This document shows, in pieces, positions 9,319 to 17,961 of a DNA stretch of 64,000 nt; the first letter of the stretch is position 1; each line of letters opens with the position of its first letter. The notes under the pieces were generated by a model. It did not search any database. It saw only the letters and a list, made by a program, of their open reading frames with translations, and was not told where the DNA came from. The DNA is from a bacterium (Candidatus Blackallbacteria) CG13_big_fil_rev_8_21_14_2_50_49_14 (GTDB lineage: Bacteria; Cyanobacteriota; Sericytochromatia; UBA7694), in assembly GCA_002783405.1 (NCBI GenBank), contig PFGG01000055.1:1-64000 (forward strand), in the 5' to 3' direction. A program made the translations under genes and the position numbers.

Positions 9319-9624
9319 TTAAACTAAGACGTCTAAACCCTTTTGATCGACCAGATTGAGAAGTTTCAACGAGAGACTGTTGGGCTTCTTTTTTCCCTGC
9401 TCCCACTTCTGAATGGTCGATACGGTGGTATTGAGATAGGCAGCGAAAACAGCCTGACTTACGCCTTGTTTGATGCGGATTTTTTTTATTTGAGCCGGTG
9501 AATATTCTTTCACCTGGGGTAAACAAAGGGCATCGAATTCCCGCAGCGTTTCAGGCTTCATGACACCCGCATCATGTAAACCCTTTGCGGTTTCATAAAT
9601 ACTGTTTAATATCGAGCTATTCAT
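9319..9624 (-). CDS. XRE-family helix-turn-helix regulator (HigA-like)
   Basis: About 101 residues from the ATG at 9624; a TTG at 9630 would add two. The C-terminal part is a Cro/C1 HTH: YSPAQIKKIRIKQGVSQAVF, then TVSTIQKWEQGKKKPN. The overall layout (N-terminal helical arm of about 45 residues, HTH, short tail) matches antitoxins of the HigA/MqsA type that pair with RelE-like toxins. No toxin frame is visible on either side, so it is an orphan antitoxin or a stand-alone repressor. The start lies next to a palindrome at 9629-9655 that would suit autoregulation. No clear ribosome site is seen. Confidence 0.8.
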   Translation of the reverse strand: MNSSILNSIYETAKGLHDAGVMKPETLREFDALCLPQVKEYSPAQIKKIRIKQGVSQAVFAAYLNTTVSTIQKWEQGKKKPNSLSLKLLNLVDQKGLDVLV

Positions 9625-9628
9625 ACAC

Positions 9629-9655
9629 AAATCATAACACTAAGTACTATGATTT
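9629..9655. promoter_or_regulatory. Palindromic operator candidate for the XRE regulator
   Basis: The 8-bp arms aaatcata and tatgattt are perfect; the extended 13-bp arms match at 11 positions around a central base. The site abuts the start codon of the divergently read regulator gene, the usual place for an autoregulatory operator of HigA-like proteins. Confidence 0.55.
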
Positions 9656-9809
9656 ACTTTCGATTTCTGGCTTTGAATCGTAGAAATATATCGAAACCAT
9701 TCAAGTTTAAGTTCTGCCTAAATCTTTTTCAAGACCCGAAAGGTCCAGCCCCCAGAGCCTGATAGACTGAACAGGTAAACGACTTAAACAAACACTTTCG
9801 GAGGATTCC

Positions 9810-10283
9810 ATGGGAGATATTCAGGTTTCAAACAACGCAATGATCAAGGCCGGCCCCGAGGCTGAAAAAGGCATTTTAAAAGGCGTTGAAGCTGTCGGCA
9901 AAGGCTTGAAAAACCTCAAGGACAACCTCTTTGGCAAAACAGGCAGCACGATTCTGGCCTCAGCCGCTTCGGGTGCGCTGATTGGTGCGCTGACCCCTGT
10001 TCCTGGTGCTGTCGTCGTTGGAGCCGTGGCCGGTGCCGCTGTCGGAACCGGCATTGCCTTAACCGAAAAAGCCAAAGAAGCCGGTAAAAAAGGTGCTTCA
10101 TTGGCTGCCTCGATTGCCACTGGCGCTGCCGCAGGTGTGGTATTTGGCTTGCCGGGCTTGCTGGTGGTCGGTGCAGGTTATGCCTTTTCAACAGGTGCCG
10201 CACAAAATGCAGCCAAAAAAGTAGGCGAATTTCTGTCTAAAAATGCAGACAAAATGGTGGCCAAAGCCGCTCCTGAACAGTAA
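9810..10283 (+). CDS. Small glycine/alanine-rich probable membrane protein, first gene of the kinase unit
   Basis: 157 residues with a strong ribosome site (ggagga, 9799-9804). The N-terminal 45 residues are polar and Lys-rich. The middle (about 48-130) consists of hydrophobic, small-residue stretches with GxxxG/AxxxG spacing, such as GALIGALTPVPGAVVVGAVA and GAAAGVVFGLPGLLVVGAGY, like glycine-zipper membrane hairpins. The tail is amphipathic and Lys-rich. There is no signal peptide. I do not recognise a family. It is followed after 3 bases by a coiled-coil protein and then a membrane Ser/Thr kinase, which suggests it works with them or is phosphorylated. Confidence 0.7.
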   Translation: MGDIQVSNNAMIKAGPEAEKGILKGVEAVGKGLKNLKDNLFGKTGSTILASAASGALIGALTPVPGAVVVGAVAGAAVGTGIALTEKAKEAGKKGASLAASIATGAAAGVVFGLPGLLVVGAGYAFSTGAAQNAAKKVGEFLSKNADKMVAKAAPEQ

Positions 10284-10286
10284 GTC

Positions 10287-10742
10287 ATGGCCGGTTACAG
10301 CTTGGTCGAACTGATCGACGCCTTTTACAAAGAAGCCATTTCAGAACAAGACTATCTCTCAGGTTTGGATCAGCAGATCCAAAACGCCCAGCGCAAGCTC
10401 GCTGAACTGGACAAACAGAAGATCGCCCCTGCCGATCAGGCCCTCTGGCAGGAAGAACTCCTGCCAGGCTTGCAAGCCGCCTACGAAGGGGTAATTGGCG
10501 CGGCCAGCGAAGCGAAAGTCTATGCCCAGGAACGCAAAGAAGAAGTTTTGCATGGGGTGGGTATTTTACTCGCCAGTGTCGATAAAATCATGGAGTTTCT
10601 GGCGCTGCGCAGTGGTTTGGTCAGCGAAAGCACACAAAAGCTGATGGCCGAAGCCCTCAACCCCCACAGTGATGGGCTGAGTCTGGAAAGCCCTGTCAGC
10701 AAAGGTTCTGCCGAATCCAGCATTTCCTTTCTGGGTGAATGA
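10287..10742 (+). CDS. Hypothetical helical/coiled-coil protein of the kinase unit
   Basis: 151 residues, predicted almost wholly helical. Residues about 25-50 (LDQQIQNAQRKLAELDKQK) look like a coiled coil; the tail is Ser-rich (SPVSKGSAESSISF). No signal peptide or membrane segment. It starts 3 bases after the upstream stop and its stop overlaps the kinase start (ATGA), so it is translationally coupled to the kinase. The Ser-rich tail would be a natural place for phosphorylation by the kinase, but this is only inference. Family not recognised. Confidence 0.7.
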   Translation: MAGYSLVELIDAFYKEAISEQDYLSGLDQQIQNAQRKLAELDKQKIAPADQALWQEELLPGLQAAYEGVIGAASEAKVYAQERKEEVLHGVGILLASVDKIMEFLALRSGLVSESTQKLMAEALNPHSDGLSLESPVSKGSAESSISFLGE

Positions 10743-13582
10743 GCAAATCTTCTCCCGCCGCGCATTATCAGATCATCGCCCCCCTCGGTCAGGGGGGCTT
10801 TGCCACGACCTGGCTGGCAAAAGACACACGTACGGGCCAGCGCTGTGCGCTCAAAAAACTCAGCCTGCACAAATTGGATCATTGGAAAAGCCTTGAGCTT
10901 TTCGAGCGTGAATGCAAGGTTCTGAAAAACCTCAAACATACAGGCATTCCCCGTTTTATTGAATCCTGGAACAGCGAAGACCCCTTTGAGCTGGTGCTGG
11001 TGCAGGAATATATCCCCGGCAAATCGCTGCAAACCTGGATTGAAGAGGGCCGTCGTTTCAGCGAAGATGAAGCTCTGCAACTGGCCCTGCAAATTTGCGA
11101 TATTTTAATTTATCTTCACCGCTTTTCTCCCCCGGTGGTGCACCGCGATCTCAAGCCTGGCAACCTGATTCTGAATGAGCAGGATCAGATCTTTCTGATC
11201 GATTTCGGAGCGGTGAAACAGCAGGTCAGTGCCCAGGCCCAACACAGCATCACCATGATGGGTACTGTGGGCTATATCCCCCTGGAGCAACTGGAGGGCC
11301 GTGCTCTTCCCGCTTCTGATCTCTATGCTTTGGGGGCCACCCTGCTCTTTCTTTTAACGGGTCGCTCGCCAGCCGAATTGCCAAAAAAAGATCTCAAACC
11401 AGATTTTCGCTCCCAGACCCATTTTTCCATGGGGTTTAACCGCATTCTGGATCGTCTCTTGGATGCCGATCTGAACAAACGCTATGCCCTGGCCGCAGAG
11501 CTGAAACGGGATCTACTCAAACTGATTGAAAAACAGCAAAAGCGCAACCAAGCCTTTGACTTTGACAAGTTCAAACTCTGGCAGACCGTGCCCAAAGCCT
11601 GGGCGGGCTTTTCTCCGCCCACGAAAATAGGGATGGGCTTGGGTGTACTGCTGCTCAGCCTGCCGCTGCTGCTGCAAGGCTTAAAACATCTGAGTCCAAC
11701 ACCCCCCCCAAAAAAAACACAGGCGCAAACCGTAGAAACCGCCAATGTCAAAATGCAAAGCCTGCGCTGGCAGGCTGCCCCCCTGAAAAACTGGCAACGC
11801 CTGGAACCTGCCCCCAATCTGATCAGCTTGAGCCAAACGCCTCAGGGACAGGTCTGGGGAATTGCCAGCAACGCCCTGTACCTGCTCAGTGGCAGTCCCG
11901 ATGCGCCCATCCACTGGGAAGCTTCAAAGCTGACAGGCGGCTACGCCAGTTTAAACTGGCTACAAGCCACCCAGAATCAAGGCATTTGGTTCGCAAGCTC
12001 TGACAGCCACTTGTATCGTTTGAAAGACAACACATGCCTTGAAATGGACAAACCCAGCCCAGCTAAAATCACAGCCCTGGGGATCTGGCAAGACAAACTG
12101 CTGCTGGCAGCCGGCCCCCAGCTGTATTTTTGGGACACACGCTCAGATACCTTTCAGCTTTTGGGCAAACTGCAGGAATCGATCGAGGCCCTGTACAGCG
12201 ATGCCGACAAGGTACTCTGGGTGGGAGATCGCAACCGCCTCTACCGCTATGAGGGCAAAACCTGGCAAAAAGTCTGGGAAGGCAAAAGCAGTTACGATGA
12301 CCGGATTCGGGTGATCCGCCAGGCAGAAAACAAGCTCTGGCTGGGGCTTGAAAAAGGGGCCCTCGCCTTGGATCTCAAACGCAATCTCAGCTACAACCTG
12401 CTCAATAACGGCAGCAGCAAAGGGTTGGAAAGTATGCCCCAACAGGCCCGCTGGCTGGCCACCAGCCATACCTATGCCGAAGGCCTCTACCAGTTTAAAA
12501 ACGGGCAAGCCGGCGCTCAAACCCTGGGTTGGCGAGACGGTCTGCCCGATGATCGCTTTCAGGCCCTGCTGCTCGATGCCCAAGCCCAGCTCTGGTTCAG
12601 CGGCCAAAGTGGCGAACTCTGGAAAACCCCCACTGCAGAACTGCTCAAACAGATGCAAGCGCCCAAACCACCCGCACACCCTGCGCTGCGCTTTGAAAGC
12701 GCCTGTGCAGCCTGGCAGGGGCTGCAACCCGCCCCTTCTGCACAACTGGCCGGAGACGGGCAAAGTGGTGATCTGCGTGTTTATTGGAATCAACAACAGC
12801 TTTGCCCCTATGGTGAAGGCTTCAGATCGCAGCAGGGAGAGCTGCTGGAACTGAATTGGCAAGGCCTGAAAAAGTGGACGCATGGCAAAGTACAAAAGCT
12901 ACCGCTGCCAGAAAGGATGCTCTCCAGCCAAAGCCTGTGGCTCGATTCAAAACAAAGAATTTGGCTGGCACGGCGTTATCCCTATATCCTTCTGCGCTTT
13001 GTAAACCAAAATTGGCAGAAATTCGGGAGCCAACAAGGTTTCTCGGAAGGAAGTGCGGCCTTGCTCTATGAAACCCGCGCAGGAAAAATTCTGGCAGGCA
13101 GCAAGGTCAAGGGCGAATTGCCACTCCAGGTTTTTGATGAAAGCAGCCAGCAGTGGCTGAACAGCGGGCTCAAATACCAGAAATCCTGGATGACACCCGA
13201 AGCCAAACAAATACTCGAACTTCACACGGGTCAATTGGCCCTGGCGACAGATGAAGGTCTGTTCTTAATCGAGGCCGATTTCAAACAGGCCCAGAAAGTT
13301 GAAGGTCTGCCCTATAAGGAAATTCAAGGCGTGGCCGAAGATGCCCAGCACCGCCTCTGGATTATCTATGATCGCCATGGCAAAGGCCGAGGGCTCAGTC
13401 TCTGGGACCCTGCCAAGGGCAAGGTCAGTCACCTGGACTCACGCCAGGGCCTGGTGCCCGACCGCTTCCAGGAAATCGCCATCGACAGTCAAAAACGCCT
13501 CTGGTTAATGGGGGGCGGCATGGGGGTAGCGGTTTATACCCAAGCCCCGCTCGAAAAAGCCATGAAAGCCCTCAGCCCTTGA
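10739..13582 (+). CDS. Membrane Ser/Thr protein kinase with putative beta-propeller sensor domain
   Basis: 947 residues. The N-terminal Hanks-type kinase domain (about 10-265) has the glycine loop LGQGGFA (16-22), ATP-binding K39 in CALKK, the catalytic loop HRDLKPGN (H135, D137) and DFG (D155-G157). After a Lys-rich stretch comes one membrane segment (about 297-315), placing the remaining 630 residues outside the cytoplasm. That part consists of repeated strands with Trp motifs (VWGIASNALYLL, LWVGDRNRLYRY, LWLGLEKGALALD, LWIIYDRHG), resembling the two-component-regulator-propeller/ligand-sensor type. All catalytic residues are present, so an active receptor kinase is expected. It is coupled to two small unknown genes upstream. 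Confidence 0.9.
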   Translation: MSKSSPAAHYQIIAPLGQGGFATTWLAKDTRTGQRCALKKLSLHKLDHWKSLELFERECKVLKNLKHTGIPRFIESWNSEDPFELVLVQEYIPGKSLQTWIEEGRRFSEDEALQLALQICDILIYLHRFSPPVVHRDLKPGNLILNEQDQIFLIDFGAVKQQVSAQAQHSITMMGTVGYIPLEQLEGRALPASDLYALGATLLFLLTGRSPAELPKKDLKPDFRSQTHFSMGFNRILDRLLDADLNKRYALAAELKRDLLKLIEKQQKRNQAFDFDKFKLWQTVPKAWAGFSPPTKIGMGLGVLLLSLPLLLQGLKHLSPTPPPKKTQAQTVETANVKMQSLRWQAAPLKNWQRLEPAPNLISLSQTPQGQVWGIASNALYLLSGSPDAPIHWEASKLTGGYASLNWLQATQNQGIWFASSDSHLYRLKDNTCLEMDKPSPAKITALGIWQDKLLLAAGPQLYFWDTRSDTFQLLGKLQESIEALYSDADKVLWVGDRNRLYRYEGKTWQKVWEGKSSYDDRIRVIRQAENKLWLGLEKGALALDLKRNLSYNLLNNGSSKGLESMPQQARWLATSHTYAEGLYQFKNGQAGAQTLGWRDGLPDDRFQALLLDAQAQLWFSGQSGELWKTPTAELLKQMQAPKPPAHPALRFESACAAWQGLQPAPSAQLAGDGQSGDLRVYWNQQQLCPYGEGFRSQQGELLELNWQGLKKWTHGKVQKLPLPERMLSSQSLWLDSKQRIWLARRYPYILLRFVNQNWQKFGSQQGFSEGSAALLYETRAGKILAGSKVKGELPLQVFDESSQQWLNSGLKYQKSWMTPEAKQILELHTGQLALATDEGLFLIEADFKQAQKVEGLPYKEIQGVAEDAQHRLWIIYDRHGKGRGLSLWDPAKGKVSHLDSRQGLVPDRFQEIAIDSQKRLWLMGGGMGVAVYTQAPLEKAMKALSP

Positions 13583-13646
13583 AGACTGGCCAGTCCCCTG
13601 CTAAGCTGTGAAAATCCTGCAAGTTCCGTGAAAGAAGCACCCACCC

Positions 13647-14993
13647 ATGAGCACTTCCGCCCTGCGTTTTCCTGATCAAGCCCGACGCCAGAAAATTCTT
13701 CAGCTTTCGCTGCCGATTATCGGGGGCATGGTTTCGCAAAATATTTTGAATCTGGTCGATACCGCCATGGTCGGCTCTTTGGGCAACCAGGCTCTGGCTG
13801 CTGTGGGGATCGGCAGTTTTGCCAATTGGATGGCCATGGCCTTTATCACCGGGCTTTCGGCTGGGGTTCAGGCCATGGCGGCCCGGCGCATGGGCGAAAG
13901 CAAAGAGGGTGAAATGGCCATTCCGCTCAATGGGGGGCTTTTGCTGGCCTTTGCCCTGGCAGCCCCCTGGTCTTTGCTCTTGTTTTTCCTGGCGCCCCTG
14001 CTCTTTCCCTTTCTCAATCCCGACCCCGCGGTTGCCATTCACGGCGTGCCCTACCTCCAAGCCCGACTGCTGGGTATGGTGGCTGTGGCCATGAACTTTT
14101 CCTTTCGCGGCTATTGGAATGGCATCAATTATTCGGGGGTGTATATGCGCACCTTGATCGTGATGCATCTTGCCAATATTGTACTCAGCTATCTGCTGAT
14201 TTTCGGAGTCTTGGGTCTGCCGGCCCTGGGCACGGCAGGAGCCGGGATAGGCACCACCCTTGCCACATTTTTGGGCACGGCCCTGTATTTTATCGAAGCC
14301 CTGCGCGTGGCCCGTAAAAATGGTTTTCTCAAGGGCCTGCCCCGTGGCGAAACCCTGGTTACCATGCTGCGTCTGGCGGTTCCCGCAGGCATTCAGCAAT
14401 TGTTTTTCTCAGCGGGCATGACCAGCTTTTTCTGGATTGTGGGCCGCGTCGGCACCGCTGAACTGGCTGCATCGAATGTCTTGGTCAACCTGCTACTGGT
14501 CGCCATTTTACCCGGCATGGCCTTTGGCATGGCCTGCGCTTCGCTGGTCGGGCAGGCCCTCGGGCGCTCAGATCCTGAAGACGCCCGACTCTGGGGCTGG
14601 GAAGTCTCCTGGATCGCCTGTCTGAGTGTGGGCATGCTTTCGCTGCCTGCTGTTTTTTTCCCCGATATGATTCTGGGGCTCTTTATACACGATCCCCACA
14701 CCCTGGCGCTGGCACGGTTTCCCTTGCAATTGGTGGCTCTGACCATGGCCCTCGATACCCTGGGCTCGGTGCTAATGCAGGCCTTGCTTGGTGCAGGTGA
14801 CAGCCGCCGGGTGATGTTGGTTTCGGTCGGCTTTCAATGGGGCCTTTATTTGCCCCTGCTCTTTGTCTTGACCCAAATCGGCCTGCTCGGCCTGACCGGC
14901 ATCTGGGTGCTGCAAATGGGCTACCGTGCAATTCAAACCCTGGTCTTTACCCGGCTTTGGCAAGCCGGGCACTGGCAGAAAATCAGGGTTTAA
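13647..14993 (+). CDS. MATE-family multidrug/toxic-compound exporter
   Basis: 448 residues with about 12 hydrophobic segments. The N-terminus (LSLPIIGGMVSQNILNLVDT, AMVGSLGNQALAAVG) is typical of MATE (NorM/DinF-like) Na+- or H+-coupled exporters, and an equivalent second half begins near residue 230 (LRLAVPAGIQQLFFSAGMTS). Length is normal. It sits 64 bases after the kinase gene and may have its own promoter. The 3' end overlaps the convergent SIMPL gene by four bases. Substrate not predictable. Confidence 0.9.
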   Translation: MSTSALRFPDQARRQKILQLSLPIIGGMVSQNILNLVDTAMVGSLGNQALAAVGIGSFANWMAMAFITGLSAGVQAMAARRMGESKEGEMAIPLNGGLLLAFALAAPWSLLLFFLAPLLFPFLNPDPAVAIHGVPYLQARLLGMVAVAMNFSFRGYWNGINYSGVYMRTLIVMHLANIVLSYLLIFGVLGLPALGTAGAGIGTTLATFLGTALYFIEALRVARKNGFLKGLPRGETLVTMLRLAVPAGIQQLFFSAGMTSFFWIVGRVGTAELAASNVLVNLLLVAILPGMAFGMACASLVGQALGRSDPEDARLWGWEVSWIACLSVGMLSLPAVFFPDMILGLFIHDPHTLALARFPLQLVALTMALDTLGSVLMQALLGAGDSRRVMLVSVGFQWGLYLPLLFVLTQIGLLGLTGIWVLQMGYRAIQTLVFTRLWQAGHWQKIRV

Positions 14994-15730
14994 TCCACTG
15001 CGAAGGACAGGGTCAAAACGGCAGTAATATCCTTTTCAATCGTGCCGGTATCGTACAGGCCTGAATCACTGACTTCGGTCGAATGCGGACGGGTGATCTG
15101 AAAAACACCCGTGCGTACCGCCCGCACAGGGCCCAAATGGCTGCCCGCGCTTTTGAGAATCTGTTCAGCCCGCAAACGCGCGTCTTTGGTGGCCTCAGAC
15201 AGCATTTCCACACGCAGGTCACTCAAACGGGTATAGAGGTACTCGGGGGGATAGGAGTCGAAGGGGAGCCCTCTTTGAATCAACTCCCCTGATTCCTGCG
15301 CCAGGGTCTCAATTTTTTTGACATCGGCCAATTGAATTTCAAAACTCTGGCTCAAGCGATAGCCGCGAATCTTGCCCGAGTCATTGCCATTGGGCAAAAG
15401 TTCAGGCAGGCTTGAGGTTTGAACCGCGCCCAGGCGCAAAGCTTCAGCAGGAATGCCCTTTTCCTGAAAAAAATAATTTTTAATCGTTTTGACGTGTTCC
15501 TGCAAGGCTGCGTAGGCCTGCTGTTGGGTTGCGCTTTCCACCCCCACAGAGCTGCGCCAGATCGCGAAGTCTGAGCGAATCGACTTGCGTGCTGAGCCGG
15601 TTACACTCACGGTTTGATCTGAGCTGCGCAGATTGCCCAGGGCCTTGGCTCCCAACCAGGCTGAAGCCACCAAAGCCGCAGATAAGACCACCATGCCCGC
15701 CAGAAAATAAGGAGATTGTTTTTCGTTCAT
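14990..15730 (-). CDS. SIMPL (DUF541) domain protein, membrane-anchored
   Basis: 246 residues. An N-terminal uncleaved membrane anchor (about 9-28, FLAGMVVLSAALVASAWLGA) is followed by a periplasmic SIMPL domain: VSVTGSARKSIRSDFAIW at the start, long amphipathic helices, and the C-terminal LTLSFAVD strand. The family forms oligomers in the envelope and is linked to oxidative-stress resistance in some bacteria, but its activity is not defined. It is a single gene, divergent from the NRDE gene. Confidence 0.85.
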   Translation of the reverse strand: MNEKQSPYFLAGMVVLSAALVASAWLGAKALGNLRSSDQTVSVTGSARKSIRSDFAIWRSSVGVESATQQQAYAALQEHVKTIKNYFFQEKGIPAEALRLGAVQTSSLPELLPNGNDSGKIRGYRLSQSFEIQLADVKKIETLAQESGELIQRGLPFDSYPPEYLYTRLSDLRVEMLSEATKDARLRAEQILKSAGSHLGPVRAVRTGVFQITRPHSTEVSDSGLYDTGTIEKDITAVLTLSFAVD

Positions 15731-15902
15731 TTTTTTGCCCTTCTCGGTGAGATACCGTTCAGACGTTGGTCAAGATCGATTTGTTCAATCTTTTCTAAAA
15801 ATTTCAATAAACTTACTTTTTATCAGCAAAACAGGTTAAAATTCTCTCGCCTGCAGGTCGGGTTTCAGACCCACCCTGGGCGCATATTCTGGAGGTTCAC
15901 GC

Positions 15903-16688
15903 ATGTCTTTGATTGCCCTGGCCTGGAAACATTATCCCCACTATCCCCTGATGATTCTCTCCAACCGTGATGAATACAGAAACCGACCCACTGAAATTTT
16001 GCAGCGTTGGGAGACCCAGCCTGCGCTCTACGCAGGCAAAGATCTCAAAAGTGGAACCACTTGGCTGGGCATAACTGAAACTGGCCGATTCGGTGCTTTG
16101 ACAGATTTTCATCGCCATATTGAAACCGATGGCCCTCACAGCCAAAGCCGGGGCAAATTGCTCTTGAACTACCTGCTTGGAGATCTTGACCCAGAATCTT
16201 TTTTGAAGCAAACCCGATCTCAGCGCAAAAAAGCCCTGCCCTTTAATATGCTGGTGGGGGATCGCAATCAACTCTTTTACTGCTGTTCGGTTTCGAATAT
16301 TGAAGAAGAACTCAGCCCAGGCATTCACAGCCTGTCGGATTATTTTATGGATACGCCCATGCCCAAAGGACGCTATCTGCAAAAACAGCTGGAAAAGCGC
16401 ATGATCGACGATTTGCTCACAAATGCAGAACGGGAAGAGCTTTTTGACCTGCTGGCCCGCCCAATGCGTTTTCCCGATGAAGAATTGCCCCGACGCGGCT
16501 ATGATGTGCGGGTAGAGCGCGAACGCTCCCCTGTTTTTCTCGACCTGGGAGACTATGGCACCGTTTCATCCGCCGTTCTGACAATCGATCATACCGATCA
16601 GGTGATCTTCAGCGAGCGCTCCCACCAACCCCAACAGCCACACAGCACACATACCCTGGAATTCAAACTGATCAAACCCGACTTATAA
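15903..16688 (+). CDS. NRDE (TANGO2) family protein
   Basis: 261 residues. The family-defining Asn-Arg-Asp-Glu motif is present (MILSNRDEYRNRPTEILQRW, about residues 18-37), followed by the typical YAGKDLKSGTTWLGITETGR and FGALTDFHR segments, with a C-terminal FSERSHQP. The family is related to eukaryotic TANGO2; roles in heme or redox homeostasis have been proposed but not settled. The ATG at 15903 follows an aggttc sequence, a weak ribosome site. No operon partner. Confidence 0.88.
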   Translation: MSLIALAWKHYPHYPLMILSNRDEYRNRPTEILQRWETQPALYAGKDLKSGTTWLGITETGRFGALTDFHRHIETDGPHSQSRGKLLLNYLLGDLDPESFLKQTRSQRKKALPFNMLVGDRNQLFYCCSVSNIEEELSPGIHSLSDYFMDTPMPKGRYLQKQLEKRMIDDLLTNAEREELFDLLARPMRFPDEELPRRGYDVRVERERSPVFLDLGDYGTVSSAVLTIDHTDQVIFSERSHQPQQPHSTHTLEFKLIKPDL

Positions 16689-16716
16689 TATTCACAAAGC
16701 CAAAAGAAACGGATCC

Positions 16717-16772
16717 GCATTGATCCAGAACAAGTTTTCAAAAGAAATCGATCAATGCTTCCTGTTTTTTTT
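16717..16772 (+). terminator. Inverted repeat with T-run between the NRDE gene and the hydrogenase operon
   Basis: Perfect 9-bp arms gcattgatc (16717-16725) and gatcaatgc (16750-16758) are separated by 24 bases and followed by a T-run (about 16765-16772). It can be a long-loop terminator of the NRDE gene. The arms also contain TTGAT/ATCAA, which are FNR half-site sequences, though at the wrong spacing for one FNR dimer. Confidence 0.45.
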
Positions 16773-16782
16773 AAGGGCATAC

Positions 16783-16791
16783 TGCTATTAT
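16783..16791 (+). promoter_or_regulatory. Extended -10 promoter candidate of the hydrogenase operon
   Basis: The sequence tgcTATTAT is an extended -10 (TGn plus 5 of 6 consensus bases), 34 bases before the first start codon of the operon. No good -35 is seen, which extended -10 promoters tolerate. Confidence 0.4.
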
Positions 16792-16825
16792 CCCGAATTG
16801 TGGGCCAAATACAGGAGAAGAGCAT

Positions 16826-17959
16826 ATGTCAACAGAAACCTTCAGTTTTGACAGTTCAGGTCTTGAGACCTTGATTCAAACTCTGAAATCTGCTGGTTAT
16901 CTCACCCTGGGACCGATCTGTCGGGATGGCGCGATTGTCTATGACGAGATTTCAGGGGTTTCCGATTTACCCCAAGGCTGGGGCGATGAACAGGCCCCAG
17001 GCGTTTATCGCCTGAAAGAACGCAAAGACCAGGCTCTTTTTGGCTATGCTGTCGGGCCCCAATCCTGGAAAAAATACCTTCACCCCCCCCGTCTGAGGCT
17101 CTGGCGCGCTCGCCAGCTCGAAAACAAATTGCAAATCGAAAAAGAAGAAACCGCTGTGCCCCGTTATGCCCTGATCGGGGCACGGGCCTGTGAAATCGCT
17201 GCGATTCAGATTCAGGACACCGTTTTAGCGGAAGGCCCCTATGCCGATAACACGTATCTGGCCCGACGGAAGGCCCTCTTGATTGTGGCCGTACAATGCA
17301 CAGCTCCAGCAGCGACCTGCTTCTGCACGTCTCAAAACACAGGGCCTGGGGTCACAAGCGGAGCAGACCTGATTTTAACGGAAGTGCTTCAAGAGGGTTC
17401 CCCCCATTATCTGGCCCAGGCAGGCAGTCCCCAAGGCGCAGAGATCCTGGAAAAGCTGGCCTTTGAAAAGGCCTGTTCTGAAGATCTGAAAGCCGCAGAG
17501 CAGGCCCTGGTTCAGGCTGAGCAGCGCATCAGCCGCCAACTCCAAGGCGAAATAGCACGCCAAACCTTGCAGAATGCTTCTCATGACCCGCATTGGCAAA
17601 CCTTGGGTGAGCGCTGCCTGAGTTGCAGCAATTGCACGATGGTTTGCCCGACCTGTTTTTGCACGTCCCTTGAAGACCTGACCACTTTAGGGGGAGAGGC
17701 CGAGCGCTGGCGTCAGTGGGATTCCTGCTTCAATCTCTCCTTCAGCTATATGGGCGGAGGGCATATCCGTCAAAGCCCAGCCTCACGCTATCGCCAATGG
17801 TTGACCCATAAACTGGTTCATTGGCAGGATCAATTCGACAGTTCGGGCTGTGTAGGCTGTGGCCGCTGCATCAGTTGGTGCCCTGTCGGTATCGATCTGA
17901 CGGAAGAAGTCAAACAATTTGCTCCCCCAAAATCTGAAAACATGCCGGAAAGGGCCTGA
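16826..17959 (+). CDS. hydB: Group 3b NiFe hydrogenase (sulfhydrogenase) beta subunit, 4Fe-4S protein
   Basis: 377 residues. Electron-transfer subunit that connects the NiFe dimer to the flavin subunit in soluble NADP(H)-linked hydrogenases of Pyrococcus HydB type. Two ferredoxin-like 4Fe-4S motifs lie near the C-terminus: CLSCSNCTMVCP (about 267-278) and CVGCGRCISWCP (about 340-351). The N-terminal part contains the family-typical ARACEIAAIQIQD and a Cys-rich CTAPAATCFCTS. Start at 16826 with a caggagaag ribosome site. First gene of a ten-gene operon; the next gene starts 2 bases after its stop. Confidence 0.88.
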   Translation: MSTETFSFDSSGLETLIQTLKSAGYLTLGPICRDGAIVYDEISGVSDLPQGWGDEQAPGVYRLKERKDQALFGYAVGPQSWKKYLHPPRLRLWRARQLENKLQIEKEETAVPRYALIGARACEIAAIQIQDTVLAEGPYADNTYLARRKALLIVAVQCTAPAATCFCTSQNTGPGVTSGADLILTEVLQEGSPHYLAQAGSPQGAEILEKLAFEKACSEDLKAAEQALVQAEQRISRQLQGEIARQTLQNASHDPHWQTLGERCLSCSNCTMVCPTCFCTSLEDLTTLGGEAERWRQWDSCFNLSFSYMGGGHIRQSPASRYRQWLTHKLVHWQDQFDSSGCVGCGRCISWCPVGIDLTEEVKQFAPPKSENMPERA

Positions 17960-17961
17960 AT

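Noticed and set aside
9631-9809. Toxin gene partner for the HigA-like regulator
   Set aside because: No open frame of suitable length and composition on either strand between the regulator and the next gene.
12143-12895. 250-codon minus-strand frame inside the kinase gene
   Set aside because: Antisense shadow of the GC-rich kinase sensor region; no start signals and no recognisable domain.
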